A stretch of DNA of 64,000 bases from Sphingomonas sp. TREG-RG-20F-R18-01. GTDB taxonomy: Bacteria > Pseudomonadota > Alphaproteobacteria > Sphingomonadales > Sphingomonadaceae. The first letter of the stretch is position 1; the number at the start of each line of letters is the position of its first letter. Shown here piece after piece: positions 1-7,285 of the stretch. Where the stretch lies: positions 109,129 through 173,128 of the forward strand of contig NZ_JAKNQQ010000007.1 of the NCBI RefSeq assembly GCF_022662475.1, in the 5' to 3' direction. Both the position numbers and the translations under genes were made by a program. The notes under the pieces are model-generated. The model had not been told where the DNA came from. It made no database searches and saw only the letters and a program-made list of their open reading frames with translations.

Positions 1-719
1 AGCGATATCGCGTGGGACAGGTCGAACGGACCGGCCTTGGTGCGGCGAAGCATGGTGACATGCCCGACCGTGCCGAGCGCGATCGCGATGTCGCGCGCAA
101 GGGAGCGGATGTAGGTGCCCTTGGAGACGTGCGCGGTGAGGGTGACCTCCGTCACCCCGGCGGATGCCGGGGCCGTCACGTTTGGGGCAGCCGGCTCGCC
201 AGATAACCCAGCGGCCCCGGCCTTCGCCGGGGTGACGGTGAGGGCGTGGATCGTCACCCGGCGGCTCGCCAGTACGACGTCCTCGCCCGCGCGGGCGCGA
301 TCATAGGCGCGCTCGCCATCGACCTTGAGCGCGGAATAGATCGGCGGCACCTGGTCGATCGGCCCGGTGAACTGCGCCAGCACCGCCTCGACCGCGGCCA
401 GCGTCGGCCGCACGTCGGACGTCGCGATGACCTTGCCCTCCAGATCGAGCGTATCGGTCTGCGCGCCGAACCGAACCGTGAAGTCGTAGATCTTGTCGCT
501 GTCGAGCATGCGTCCAGCGAGCTTGGTCGCCTCGCCCAGCGCGATCGGCAGCACCCCGGTCGCGAGCGGATCGAGCGTGCCGCCATGCCCGACCTTGATT
601 CCGCGCTTGCTCGCATCATAGCCCGCTGCACGCAGCGCGCGCTTGACCGCGGTGACGCCATCGGTCGACCCGAGTCCGAGCGGCTTGTCGAGGATCAGCC
701 AGCCGTTGATGCCGCTCAC
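1..719 (-). CDS. truB: tRNA pseudouridine(55) synthase TruB, 3' end beyond window, with an in-frame repeat insertion
   Basis: TruB converts U55 of the tRNA T-loop to pseudouridine. The N-terminal pattern GWLILDKPLG and the catalytic segment GHGGTLDP, with its Asp near residue 50, are clear, as is VSKGTYIRSLARD further on. The start is GTG at 719, overlapping the stop of the M50 protease gene as GTGA. The gene runs off the left edge, so the C-terminal part is missing. Residues about 162-190, between VTIHAL and EVTLTAHV, are encoded by a palindromic repeat (151-236) that keeps the frame. Ordinary TruB proteins have no such Ala/Pro/Gly-rich stretch there as far as I recall. Last gene of the rimP-nusA-infB-rbfA-truB series. 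Confidence 0.93.
   Translation of the reverse strand, partial: MSGINGWLILDKPLGLGSTDGVTAVKRALRAAGYDASKRGIKVGHGGTLDPLATGVLPIALGEATKLAGRMLDSDKIYDFTVRFGAQTDTLDLEGKVIATSDVRPTLAAVEAVLAQFTGPIDQVPPIYSALKVDGERAYDRARAGEDVVLASRRVTIHALTVTPAKAGAAGLSGEPAAPNVTAPASAGVTEVTLTAHVSKGTYIRSLARDIAIALGTVGHVTMLRRTKAGPFDLSHAIS
151..236. repeat. Family A palindromic repeat inside truB
   Basis: Terminal inverted repeats of about 25 bases (gtcaccccggcggatgcc and its partner near 212-236) flank a roughly 30-base centre. The arms match the intergenic copy at 40158-40249. The repeat is read in frame as an Ala/Pro/Gly-rich segment of TruB. Confidence 0.8.
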
Positions 720-1420
720 AACCCACCCAATTGCGCAAAGCCAAGGAAGAAGTCCGCGACCGTGCTCGCGATCGGGCCGATCACGCGGCGGACGATATCG
801 GCCTGCGGGCTGATCATCGGCAGCACGAACAGCAGGAACAGCAGCAGCGGAAACCCGAAGCGCGCGAGCTTCGAATATTGGATCGCGGCGGCGCGCGGCA
901 GCAGCCCCTGCACGACATGCCCGCCATCGAACGGCGGCAGCGGGATCAGGTTGAAGACGCCGAGGAACACGTTGACCAGCACGAAGCTGTAGAGGCTGTC
1001 GAACACGAACCCCGCCACCGTATGCGGTGCGCCTTGCGCGGGGATCCCGCCATGCAGCCCGACGAACGCGCCGAGCGCCAGCGCCGCGAACGTCGCCAGC
1101 ACGAAATTTGTCGCCGGGCCCGCCAGCGCGACCAGCATCATGTCGCGCCGCGGGTTGCGCAGCCGCGACGCATCGACCGGCACGGGTTTGGCCCAGCCGA
1201 AGATCGGTGCATGTGCGATCGCCAAGATCATCGGCAGCACGACCGTACCGATCGGATCGACATGGCGGAGCGGGTTGAGCGTCAGCCGTCCGAGCCGGTC
1301 CGCGGTCGGATCACCGAAGATCCGTGCGACATAGCCGTGCGCGACTTCGTGGAAGACGATCGCGATGACGAGGGGAATGAGCCACACCGCGATGGTGTAG
1401 GGCAGGTTGGGGTCGGTCAT
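716..1420 (-). CDS. Site-2 protease family (M50) membrane metalloprotease
   Basis: A 234-residue polytopic membrane protein of the M50 zinc metalloprotease family, which cleaves peptide bonds within or near the membrane. Residues 24-28 read HEVAH, the zinc-binding HExxH motif, inside the first hydrophobic segment. The second metal-ligand motif is LPPFDGG with Asp165. Hydrophobic segments lie at about 10-30, 55-75, 95-120, 140-165 and 188-210. It belongs to the short group without PDZ domains, often annotated as site-2 protease family proteins of unknown substrate. It is coupled to truB by a GTGA overlap and lies 15 bases after tdk, so it is probably in the same operon. Confidence 0.9.
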   Translation of the reverse strand: MTDPNLPYTIAVWLIPLVIAIVFHEVAHGYVARIFGDPTADRLGRLTLNPLRHVDPIGTVVLPMILAIAHAPIFGWAKPVPVDASRLRNPRRDMMLVALAGPATNFVLATFAALALGAFVGLHGGIPAQGAPHTVAGFVFDSLYSFVLVNVFLGVFNLIPLPPFDGGHVVQGLLPRAAAIQYSKLARFGFPLLLFLLFVLPMISPQADIVRRVIGPIASTVADFFLGFAQLGGL

Positions 1421-1435
1421 TCAGGTCCGTTCGGG

Positions 1436-2014
1436 TCAGGAGGCGGCAAGCGCTTTCTGGAAATGGCGACGACACAGCGCGATGTACAGGTCGTTCCCGC
1501 CGATCTCGGTCTGCGCGCCCTCGGCGATCGCGCGACCGTTCGAGCCCATCCGCAGGTTCATCGTCGCCTTGCGCCCGCACGCGCAAACCGATTTGATCTC
1601 GATCAGCGAATCCGCAATCGCCAGCAGCCGCGCCGATCCCTCGAACAATGCGCCGAGGAAATCGGTACGCAGGCCATAGGCGAGCACCGGAATACCGTGG
1701 TCGTCGGCGAGTTCGGCGAGCTGGTCGACTTGCGCGGCGGTCAGGAACTGCGCTTCGTCGACCAGCACGCAGGCGGGCGGCGTCTCACCCTCGCGCACGA
1801 CGACCGCGACCAGATCGGTATCGCGCTCGAACGCGATCGCATCCGCGGCGAGCCCTATGCGCGAGGTGATCGTACCCGCGGCAAAGCGATCGTCGATCGC
1901 CGCGGTGAGCAGGACGGTGCGCATCCCGCGCTCGCGATAGTTGAAGTCGGCTTGCAGCAGGTTGGTCGATTTGCCCGCGTTCATGCTGGCGTAGTAGAAA
2001 TAGAGCTTGGCCAT
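1436..2014 (-). CDS. tdk: Thymidine kinase
   Basis: Type II thymidine kinase, which phosphorylates thymidine to dTMP with ATP in pyrimidine salvage. At 192 residues it has the usual length. The P-loop ASMNAGKST is at residues 9-17 and the Walker B-like DEAQF at 86-90. Cysteines in SVCACGRK (about 144-146) and ALCRRHF near the C-terminus correspond to the zinc-site region of the family. The ATG at 2014 is chosen because MAKLYFYYASMNAGKS matches family starts and overlaps the upstream vapC stop as TGATG. A longer open frame upstream only overlaps the toxin gene. Confidence 0.95.
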   Translation of the reverse strand: MAKLYFYYASMNAGKSTNLLQADFNYRERGMRTVLLTAAIDDRFAAGTITSRIGLAADAIAFERDTDLVAVVVREGETPPACVLVDEAQFLTAAQVDQLAELADDHGIPVLAYGLRTDFLGALFEGSARLLAIADSLIEIKSVCACGRKATMNLRMGSNGRAIAEGAQTEIGGNDLYIALCRRHFQKALAAS

Positions 2015-2406
2015 CAGGAAAGGGTTTCGATTGCGAGGGGGGTATCGGGGCCGGCCTGGGCGACGATGCCGCGATCGAACGTAACGAACGTCTCGGCGAC
2101 ACCGCGCGCCGTGATCAGATGAATCATGTCGGCCCAATCGGCGCCTGCACGGTAGCGCTCGATCGCCCAGCCGATCCCGTCGCGGTCGGCGGTGTGGACG
2201 GTCTCGATCAACAGGATCGTGCGAAGGGCGTCGCTGACGACTGCGCGATCCAGTCGCAACCGCTTGCTCAGGACCCAGCCCAGTTCGATCCACACCGTGG
2301 TCGGAACCCAAACAGGTTGGCCGATCAGCGCGATCGCCGATGCATATTGCGCGTCGTCATCGGCCAGGATCAACCGCGCAAGAATATTGGTATCGAGTGC
2401 TTTCAC
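2014..2406 (-). CDS. vapC: PIN-domain toxin, VapC type
   Basis: A 130-residue PIN-domain protein, the likely ribonuclease toxin of a toxin-antitoxin pair. The N-terminal acidic residue is in MKALDTNILARL (Asp5, Thr6, Asn7). Further acidic residues expected of PIN active sites are Glu41 in TVWIELGW, Asp in ADWADMIHL and Asp in VTFDRG. The start is a GTG at 2406 that overlaps the antitoxin stop as GTGA, and the stop overlaps the tdk start. Such tight coupling to tdk is odd for a toxin. It lies inside the translation-factor operon between rbfA and tdk. Confidence 0.88.
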   Translation of the reverse strand: MKALDTNILARLILADDDAQYASAIALIGQPVWVPTTVWIELGWVLSKRLRLDRAVVSDALRTILLIETVHTADRDGIGWAIERYRAGADWADMIHLITARGVAETFVTFDRGIVAQAGPDTPLAIETLS

Positions 2407-2666
2407 AGATCGGCATCGTCGACAGCCGCCGACCAGTTCAGCTGTTCCAATGGGACAGGCGCGCCTTCGTGCCGATAGAGGCTCCTCAAGCGTGCGACTG
2501 CGGCGTCGACCGTCAAAGTATTGGGCATGGCGCGACGGCGCAGCATTATACCGTCGCCCGTCTCGATCACGTCAAGATCTGTTCCCGGTTGCCAGCCAAG
2601 CCGGTCGCGCGTCGCCTTGGGAACGACGACCTGACCCTTTTCAGAAATGCGCGTTTGCAATGTCAT
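2403..2666 (-). CDS. AbrB/MazE-family antitoxin
   Basis: An 87-residue swapped-hairpin AbrB-family DNA-binding protein, the presumed antitoxin and autorepressor for the VapC gene it overlaps. The N-terminus MTLQTRISEKGQVVVPKATR followed by DRLGWQPGTDL is the classic SpoVT/AbrB fold. The C-terminal half, rich in Glu, Asp and Trp, is the likely toxin-binding tail. An AGGA lies directly before the ATG at 2666 and is better spaced for a TTG two codons later (2660), which would give MQTRISEKG. Both starts are possible. An inverted repeat just upstream is a good operator candidate. Confidence 0.85.
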   Translation of the reverse strand: MTLQTRISEKGQVVVPKATRDRLGWQPGTDLDVIETGDGIMLRRRAMPNTLTVDAAVARLRSLYRHEGAPVPLEQLNWSAAVDDADL

Positions 2667-2670
2667 TCCT

Positions 2671-2686
2671 GTAAGATACGTCTTAC
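2671..2686 (-). promoter_or_regulatory. Putative operator of the AbrB-VapC module
   Basis: The perfect inverted repeat gtaaga-tacg-tcttac has 6-base arms and a 4-base centre. It ends four bases before the antitoxin ATG, where an autoregulating AbrB-type antitoxin would be expected to bind. Function is inferred from position. Confidence 0.5.
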
Positions 2687-2697
2687 CGGCGCGAGGG

Positions 2698-3099
2698 TCA
2701 ATCTTCGGAGGGCTCCCCCAGGTCGCGCGCAACTTCGGGCTTGCGCAGCAACGCGTCGATGTGGCTGCCCTCGTCGAAGCTGTCGTCAGCCAGGAACTTG
2801 AGCTTGGCGGCGTATTTCATCCGCACCTGCGAGGCGACCTCGCGTTGAAGGTACGCGGTATTGGTGCGCAGCGCCTTGAGCACTGCTTCCTCGTCCTTGC
2901 CGAGCAACGACTTCATGAACACCGTCGCGTGGCGGAGGTCAGGCGACATGCGGACTTCGGTGATGGTCACCGGATGCTTGGCCAGCGTCTCGTCGTGCAC
3001 GTCGCCGCGCGCGAGGATCTCGCTCAGCGTGTGGCGCATCTGTTCGCCGACGCGGAGCAGGCGGACGTTGCGGGATTCTGGGGTATCGGTCGGGCGCAT
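2698..3099 (-). CDS. rbfA: 30S ribosome-binding factor RbfA
   Basis: RbfA (133 residues) binds the immature 30S subunit and helps 16S rRNA 5'-end maturation. The pattern RLLRVGEQMRHTLSEIL at the N-terminus, VTITEVRMSPDLRHATVF in the middle and REVASQVRMKYAAKLKFLAD followed by SFDEGSHIDALL are typical KH-like RbfA features. It follows infB on the same strand, as in most bacteria, but is separated from it by a palindromic repeat. Downstream the order changes: a toxin-antitoxin pair, tdk and a protease come before truB. Confidence 0.95.
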   Translation of the reverse strand: MRPTDTPESRNVRLLRVGEQMRHTLSEILARGDVHDETLAKHPVTITEVRMSPDLRHATVFMKSLLGKDEEAVLKALRTNTAYLQREVASQVRMKYAAKLKFLADDSFDEGSHIDALLRKPEVARDLGEPSED

Positions 3100-3108
3100 A
3101 TTCTTCTT

Positions 3109-3236
3109 CCTCCCTCTCCCCTCCGGGGAGAGGGTCGGGGAGAGGGGCAGTCCAGCAGACCAACGTCCGCGTCACTGCCCCTCTCCCGACTTCGCTTCGC
3201 TTGTCTGCCCTCTCCCCGCGGGCGGGGAGAGGGAGA
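3109..3236. repeat. Palindromic repeat between infB and rbfA (family C-like)
   Basis: The pair cctccctctcccctccgg and its complement near 3210-3236, each with an internal hairpin, make a long inverted repeat of about 128 bases. It is built like the gggga/tcccc repeats elsewhere but has a different arm sequence. It fills the whole gap between infB and rbfA and would be transcribed with the operon. Confidence 0.7.
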
Positions 3237-3239
3237 AGA

Positions 3240-6107
3240 TTACAGCGTGCGTTCGCGCAGTTCGACTTCGAACGTTTCGAGGAAGTCGCCCGGCTTGATG
3301 TCGACGAAGTTCGACGTGAAGGTCACGCCGCACTCCAGACCTGCGCGCACTTCGGCGACGTCGTCCTTGAAGCGGCGCAGCGAGGCGATCTCGCCCTGGT
3401 AGATGATGACATCCGCCCGGGTGATACGCGCCTTGAGCGCCTTGCGGATATTGCCCTCGGTAACGAGCAGACCCGCCGCCTTGCCGTGCTTGCCAGCCGA
3501 GAAGACGTCGCGGATTTCGGCGCGGCCAACGACCGTTTCGAACGCCTCGGGTCCAAGCTCGCCCGCCATGCCGGCGCGGATCTCGTCGGTCAGGTCGTAG
3601 ATCACGTCATAATATTTGAACGCGACCTTCTGCCGTTCCGCGATCTCGCGTGCCTTGGCGTTCGGACGGACGTTGAAGCCGATGATCGGTGCGCCCGATG
3701 CACCCGCCAACGTCACGTCGCTCTCGGTGATGCCACCGACGCCCGAATGCAGGACGCGCGCCTTGATGAGATCGGTCGAGATCTTGTTGATCGCGCCCAC
3801 GATCGCCTCGACTGACCCTTGCGTGTCGGCCTTGACCACCAGCGGATACTCGATCGCCTGCTTTTCCTTGAGCGCCGAGAACATCGACTCGAGGCTGGCC
3901 GGGCCACCCCCGGTACGCTTGTCGGTGATGACGCCCTTGCGATATTCGGCGACTTCACGCGCACGCGCCTCGCTCTCGACCACCGAGAGTGGATCACCCG
4001 CACGCGGGACACCCGAGAGACCGAGCACCTCGACCGGCATCGACGGACCAGCGACCTTGATCTGCTGACCCTTGTCGTTGGTCATCGCGCGGACCTTGCC
4101 GCTCTCGGCGCCGACGACGAATATGTCGCCGACCTTGAGCGTGCCGCGGTTGACGAGGATCGTCGCGACCGGGCCGCGGCCCTTGTCGAGCTTCGCCTCG
4201 ATCACGGTGCCCTCGGCGGTACGGTCCGGGTTGGCCTTGAGCTCGAGCAGTTCGGCCTGGAGCTGGATCTTTTCGATCAGCTCGTCGAGACCGGTCTTCT
4301 TGAGCGCCGAGACCTCGACGTCCTGGACGTCGCCCGACAGTTCCTCGACCACGACCTCATATTGCAGCAGCTGCTCGCGCACCTTCTGCGGATTGGCGTC
4401 GTGCTTGTCGACCTTGTTGATCGCGACGATCATCGGCACGCCAGCGGCGCGCGTATGGTTGATCGCCTCGACGGTCTGCGGCTTGATGCTGTCGTCCGCT
4501 GCGACAACGAGCACGACGATGTCGGTCACGTTGGCGCCGCGCTGGCGCATCTCGGTGAACGCTTCATGGCCCGGGGTGTCGAGGAAGGTGATCTTCGACT
4601 TGTCCTTCAGCGTGACCTGATAGGCACCGATATGCTGGGTGATGCCACCGGCCTCGCCGCGCACGACATCGGTCCCGCGCAGTGCGTCGAGCAGCGAGGT
4701 CTTGCCGTGATCGACATGACCCATGATCGTCACGACCGGCGGACGCGTGACCGCGTTCTCGTCGTGATCCTCATGCGTGTCGTTGGTCAGATCGATGTCC
4801 GAATCGCTGACGCGCTGAATGTTGTGGCCGAATTCGGTCACCAGCAGCTCGGCGGTATCCTGGTCGATCGTCTGCGTCATCGTGACGGGCATCCCCATCT
4901 TGAACAGCGTCTTGACCAGGTCCGCGCCCTTTTCCGCCATGCGGTTGGCGAGTTCCTGGACGGTGATCGCCTCCGGCACCACGACGTCGCGGATCTGCTT
5001 GGCCTGCACCTCGCGCGGGCCGCCCATCCGGCGGTTTTCCTTCTCGCGGGCCCGCTTCAAGGCAGCAAGCGAGCGCGCCCGCGCGCCGTCGCCGTCGTTG
5101 AGCGCACGATTGACGGTCAGCTTGCCGCCGCGACGCTCGTCACCCTTGCGGTCACGCGGACCGGCACCTGGACGCGACGGCGCTTCGGTCGGGGCAGCCG
5201 AGGGCGACCCCGGACGCTTGACCGTACCAGCGGGCGTCGGCGTTGCCGATGCGGTGGTTGCAGCAGCAGGCGTCGGCTCGGGAGCAGGCGCGGGTGCCGG
5301 CGGCTTGGGCCGCTCGGGCCGCGGAACCGGCGTGAACAGACGCGGCGCGGGCATCGACGGATCGCGCTCGAGCGACAGCGGGCGCAGCACGGGGGCTGGC
5401 GCTGGCGCAGGGGCGGGCGTCGGCTTGGCTGCGACCGGCGCAGGCGCAGCAGCTACGGGCGCCGGTGCGGCCGGCGCAGGCGTTGCCACCGGAGCAGGCG
5501 TTGCGGCGACCGGCGCTGCCGGGGCGGCGGGTGCCGCGACCGGAGCAGGCGCTTCGGGCGCTGCAGCTTCGAGCGGAGCCGGGACAGGAGCCGCCTGCTC
5601 TGCGACGGGCTCGGGCGTCGGCTCGGGAGCGGGCGTCGGCTCAGCCGTCGGCGCAGGCGCCTTGGCCCGTTCCTCGGCGCGGCGACGATCTTCCTCGAGC
5701 GCCTCGGCACGAAGACGCTCGTCACGACGACGATTCTCCTCCTGCGCCTGCATGCGCGCCTCATCGGCCTCGCGCAGCAGCTTGGTCTGGAGTTCCTGCC
5801 GCGACAGCAGCGAGTTGGCGGGCGACACCGGCGCGGGCGAAGGCGCGCGGCGGGGTTCCGGCACGCGCGCAGCCGGGGTTGGTGCCGGTGCGGGGGCCGC
5901 AGCCGGAGCCGCTGCTTCCTCGACGACGGGCGCATCGACCGGGGTGCCGCCCGGGCCGAGCACGCGGCGGCGCTTCACCTCGACCACGACGGTGTTCGAC
6001 CGTCCATGGCTGAAGCTCTGCTTGACCTGGCCGGTCTCGACCGTACGCTTCAAGCCCAAAGGCGCGCGCATGCCCAGCTTCGGCTTTTCGTTCTCGGTAT
6101 CGCTCAC
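3240..6107 (-). CDS. infB: Translation initiation factor IF-2
   Basis: IF-2 (955 residues) is the GTPase that brings fMet-tRNA to the 30S subunit and promotes subunit joining. The N-terminus carries a conserved alphaproteobacterial IF-2 segment (about 10-55, VVVEVKRRRVLG), then a Glu/Arg-rich helix and a long Ala/Pro low-complexity stretch (about 60-290). The core follows: IF2_N near 375-430, then the G domain with GHVDHGKT (about 462), DTPGHEAF and NKVDK, then beta-barrel domains and the fMet-tRNA-binding C2 domain. The start ATG overlaps the ylxR stop as ATGA, so the two are translationally coupled. Confidence 0.97.
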   Translation of the reverse strand: MSDTENEKPKLGMRAPLGLKRTVETGQVKQSFSHGRSNTVVVEVKRRRVLGPGGTPVDAPVVEEAAAPAAAPAPAPTPAARVPEPRRAPSPAPVSPANSLLSRQELQTKLLREADEARMQAQEENRRRDERLRAEALEEDRRRAEERAKAPAPTAEPTPAPEPTPEPVAEQAAPVPAPLEAAAPEAPAPVAAPAAPAAPVAATPAPVATPAPAAPAPVAAAPAPVAAKPTPAPAPAPAPVLRPLSLERDPSMPAPRLFTPVPRPERPKPPAPAPAPEPTPAAATTASATPTPAGTVKRPGSPSAAPTEAPSRPGAGPRDRKGDERRGGKLTVNRALNDGDGARARSLAALKRAREKENRRMGGPREVQAKQIRDVVVPEAITVQELANRMAEKGADLVKTLFKMGMPVTMTQTIDQDTAELLVTEFGHNIQRVSDSDIDLTNDTHEDHDENAVTRPPVVTIMGHVDHGKTSLLDALRGTDVVRGEAGGITQHIGAYQVTLKDKSKITFLDTPGHEAFTEMRQRGANVTDIVVLVVAADDSIKPQTVEAINHTRAAGVPMIVAINKVDKHDANPQKVREQLLQYEVVVEELSGDVQDVEVSALKKTGLDELIEKIQLQAELLELKANPDRTAEGTVIEAKLDKGRGPVATILVNRGTLKVGDIFVVGAESGKVRAMTNDKGQQIKVAGPSMPVEVLGLSGVPRAGDPLSVVESEARAREVAEYRKGVITDKRTGGGPASLESMFSALKEKQAIEYPLVVKADTQGSVEAIVGAINKISTDLIKARVLHSGVGGITESDVTLAGASGAPIIGFNVRPNAKAREIAERQKVAFKYYDVIYDLTDEIRAGMAGELGPEAFETVVGRAEIRDVFSAGKHGKAAGLLVTEGNIRKALKARITRADVIIYQGEIASLRRFKDDVAEVRAGLECGVTFTSNFVDIKPGDFLETFEVELRERTL

Positions 6108-6850
6108 TCAAATTCCTCGTGTACGTCGTCTGTCGGCACTCGGGCCAGATCGGCCAGCGGACCGGCGTCGTGGTGAGACGCCGATGCCCCCTGCGAGGCC
6201 GTTTCGCAAGGCGCGGGAGTTGGGTCAGGGCCGATGAAATGCAGCCAGCGGTGTAGCGAATCGCGTACGCGTCCGGCGGCATCGGGATCAGTCAGGCCTA
6301 TATGTACCACATTCTGGCGGCCTAGTGCCACGGCCAATATGGTGCGCGGGACCGGCAGAACCAACCCCCTCAAATCACTTCCTTCTTCATCGTTGCCGAT
6401 GCGCCAGGCCTGATCGAGTTTACGGTTGCCGTCCGCGCCCGCATCGCAGGCGTGGAGCAGCAGGTGAAGGTTGCCGCTGCGCGCGGCAGTCTCGATCTTT
6501 TCCGCGCCCGTCAACAGGTTGCCGGTGCGCGCTTCGAGTCCGAGGCGGTCGAGCACGGCGCGTTCGAGCGCAGTGGCGATCTTGCCGGACAGGTCGTCCG
6601 GGATCGCGATCGGGCCGGTCTTGAACGCACGCGCGAGCGCTGCCTTGAGTTTGCCCTTGGTAATCGCGGTGTCGAGCTCCGCGCGGGTCACGCCGATCCA
6701 CGCGCCACGGCCGGGGGCCTTGGCGCGCACGTCGGGGTGGACCGCGCCGTCGGGGGACAGCGCGAGGCGGACCAGCGTTTCGCGCGGGGCGCGCTCGCCG
6801 AGGAGGATGCAGCGACGGATTGCGCCGGTTTCGTCGGGGGTGTCGTTCAT
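6104..6850 (-). CDS. YlxR-family RNA-binding protein with L7Ae-like C-terminal domain (DUF448)
   Basis: A 248-residue protein of the YlxR (DUF448) family that usually sits between nusA and infB. The N-terminal domain has RRCILLGERAPRETLVRL and GRGAWIGVTRAELD, both typical of YlxR. The second half (about residues 85-190, with RTGNLLTGAEKIETAARSG) resembles the L7Ae-like domain fused to YlxR in alphaproteobacteria. It probably binds RNA, but its exact role is unsettled. The C-terminal 30 residues are Pro/Ala/Ser/His-rich. Its stop overlaps the infB start. Confidence 0.88.
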   Translation of the reverse strand: MNDTPDETGAIRRCILLGERAPRETLVRLALSPDGAVHPDVRAKAPGRGAWIGVTRAELDTAITKGKLKAALARAFKTGPIAIPDDLSGKIATALERAVLDRLGLEARTGNLLTGAEKIETAARSGNLHLLLHACDAGADGNRKLDQAWRIGNDEEGSDLRGLVLPVPRTILAVALGRQNVVHIGLTDPDAAGRVRDSLHRWLHFIGPDPTPAPCETASQGASASHHDAGPLADLARVPTDDVHEEFE

Positions 6851-6854
6851 TACT

Positions 6855-7020
6855 TAAGCCCCTCCCCTTCAGGAGCGGCGGGTGAACAGCGCCCCGCGCT
6901 GTTCAGGTCATGCTGGGAGCATGACCGACCCGACGCTGGGTTGGGGGTGGGGCGGGCCTCGCAGAGACCTGCGCCTGATACAGCCCCACCCCAACCCCTC
7001 CCCTGAAGGGGAGGGGCTAA
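6855..7020. repeat. Family C palindromic repeat with nested hairpins, between the tautomerase gene and ylxR
   Basis: The outer arms are agcccctccccttcagg and ccctgaaggggaggggct, as in the 14.1 and 56.5 kb copies. The left arm is interrupted by two perfect back-to-back hairpins: tgaacagcgc/gcgctgttca (6883-6905) and ggtcatgct/agcatgacc (6906-6926). The right half also contains the shared motif cgcagagacctgcgc near 6960. Confidence 0.75.
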
Positions 7021-7054
7021 GGTTGCACCCAGGACTGCGTGAGTCGCTAGCGAG

Positions 7055-7285
7055 TCATTGCGAGGATTCCGCATGTGCGTCCTCCTGCAACTTAGGGACA
7101 TCCCGGTCGGCGATCAGAAGCCCGCCCGCGCCGTAATTCTCGGTCGACACTTCCTCGATCACGATCTGCACCGCAGCCGGGTTCTTGCCCAGCCGCTCGA
7201 CCAGCGACCGGGTGACATCCGCGACGATCCCGGACTTCTGGTCCCTGGTCGCGGTGCCCGAAATGCGGATGCTGACGAACGGCAT
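7055..7285 (-). CDS. 4-oxalocrotonate tautomerase family enzyme
   Basis: A 76-residue tautomerase-superfamily protein. The sequence begins MPFVSIRISG, which leaves Pro1 as the catalytic base after Met removal. VIEEVSTENYGAGGLLI is typical of the small hexameric tautomerases. The physiological substrate cannot be told from sequence. The start at 7285 overlaps the nusA stop (TGATG), so it is translated from the nusA-infB mRNA. A tautomerase is not a usual member of this operon, so this looks like a lineage-specific insertion. Confidence 0.88.
   Translation of the reverse strand: MPFVSIRISGTATRDQKSGIVADVTRSLVERLGKNPAAVQIVIEEVSTENYGAGGLLIADRDVPKLQEDAHAESSQ

Noticed and set aside
3819..6176. Long plus-strand frame opposite infB
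   Set aside because: Antisense artefact of high GC and codon bias. The opposite strand encodes IF-2 without doubt.
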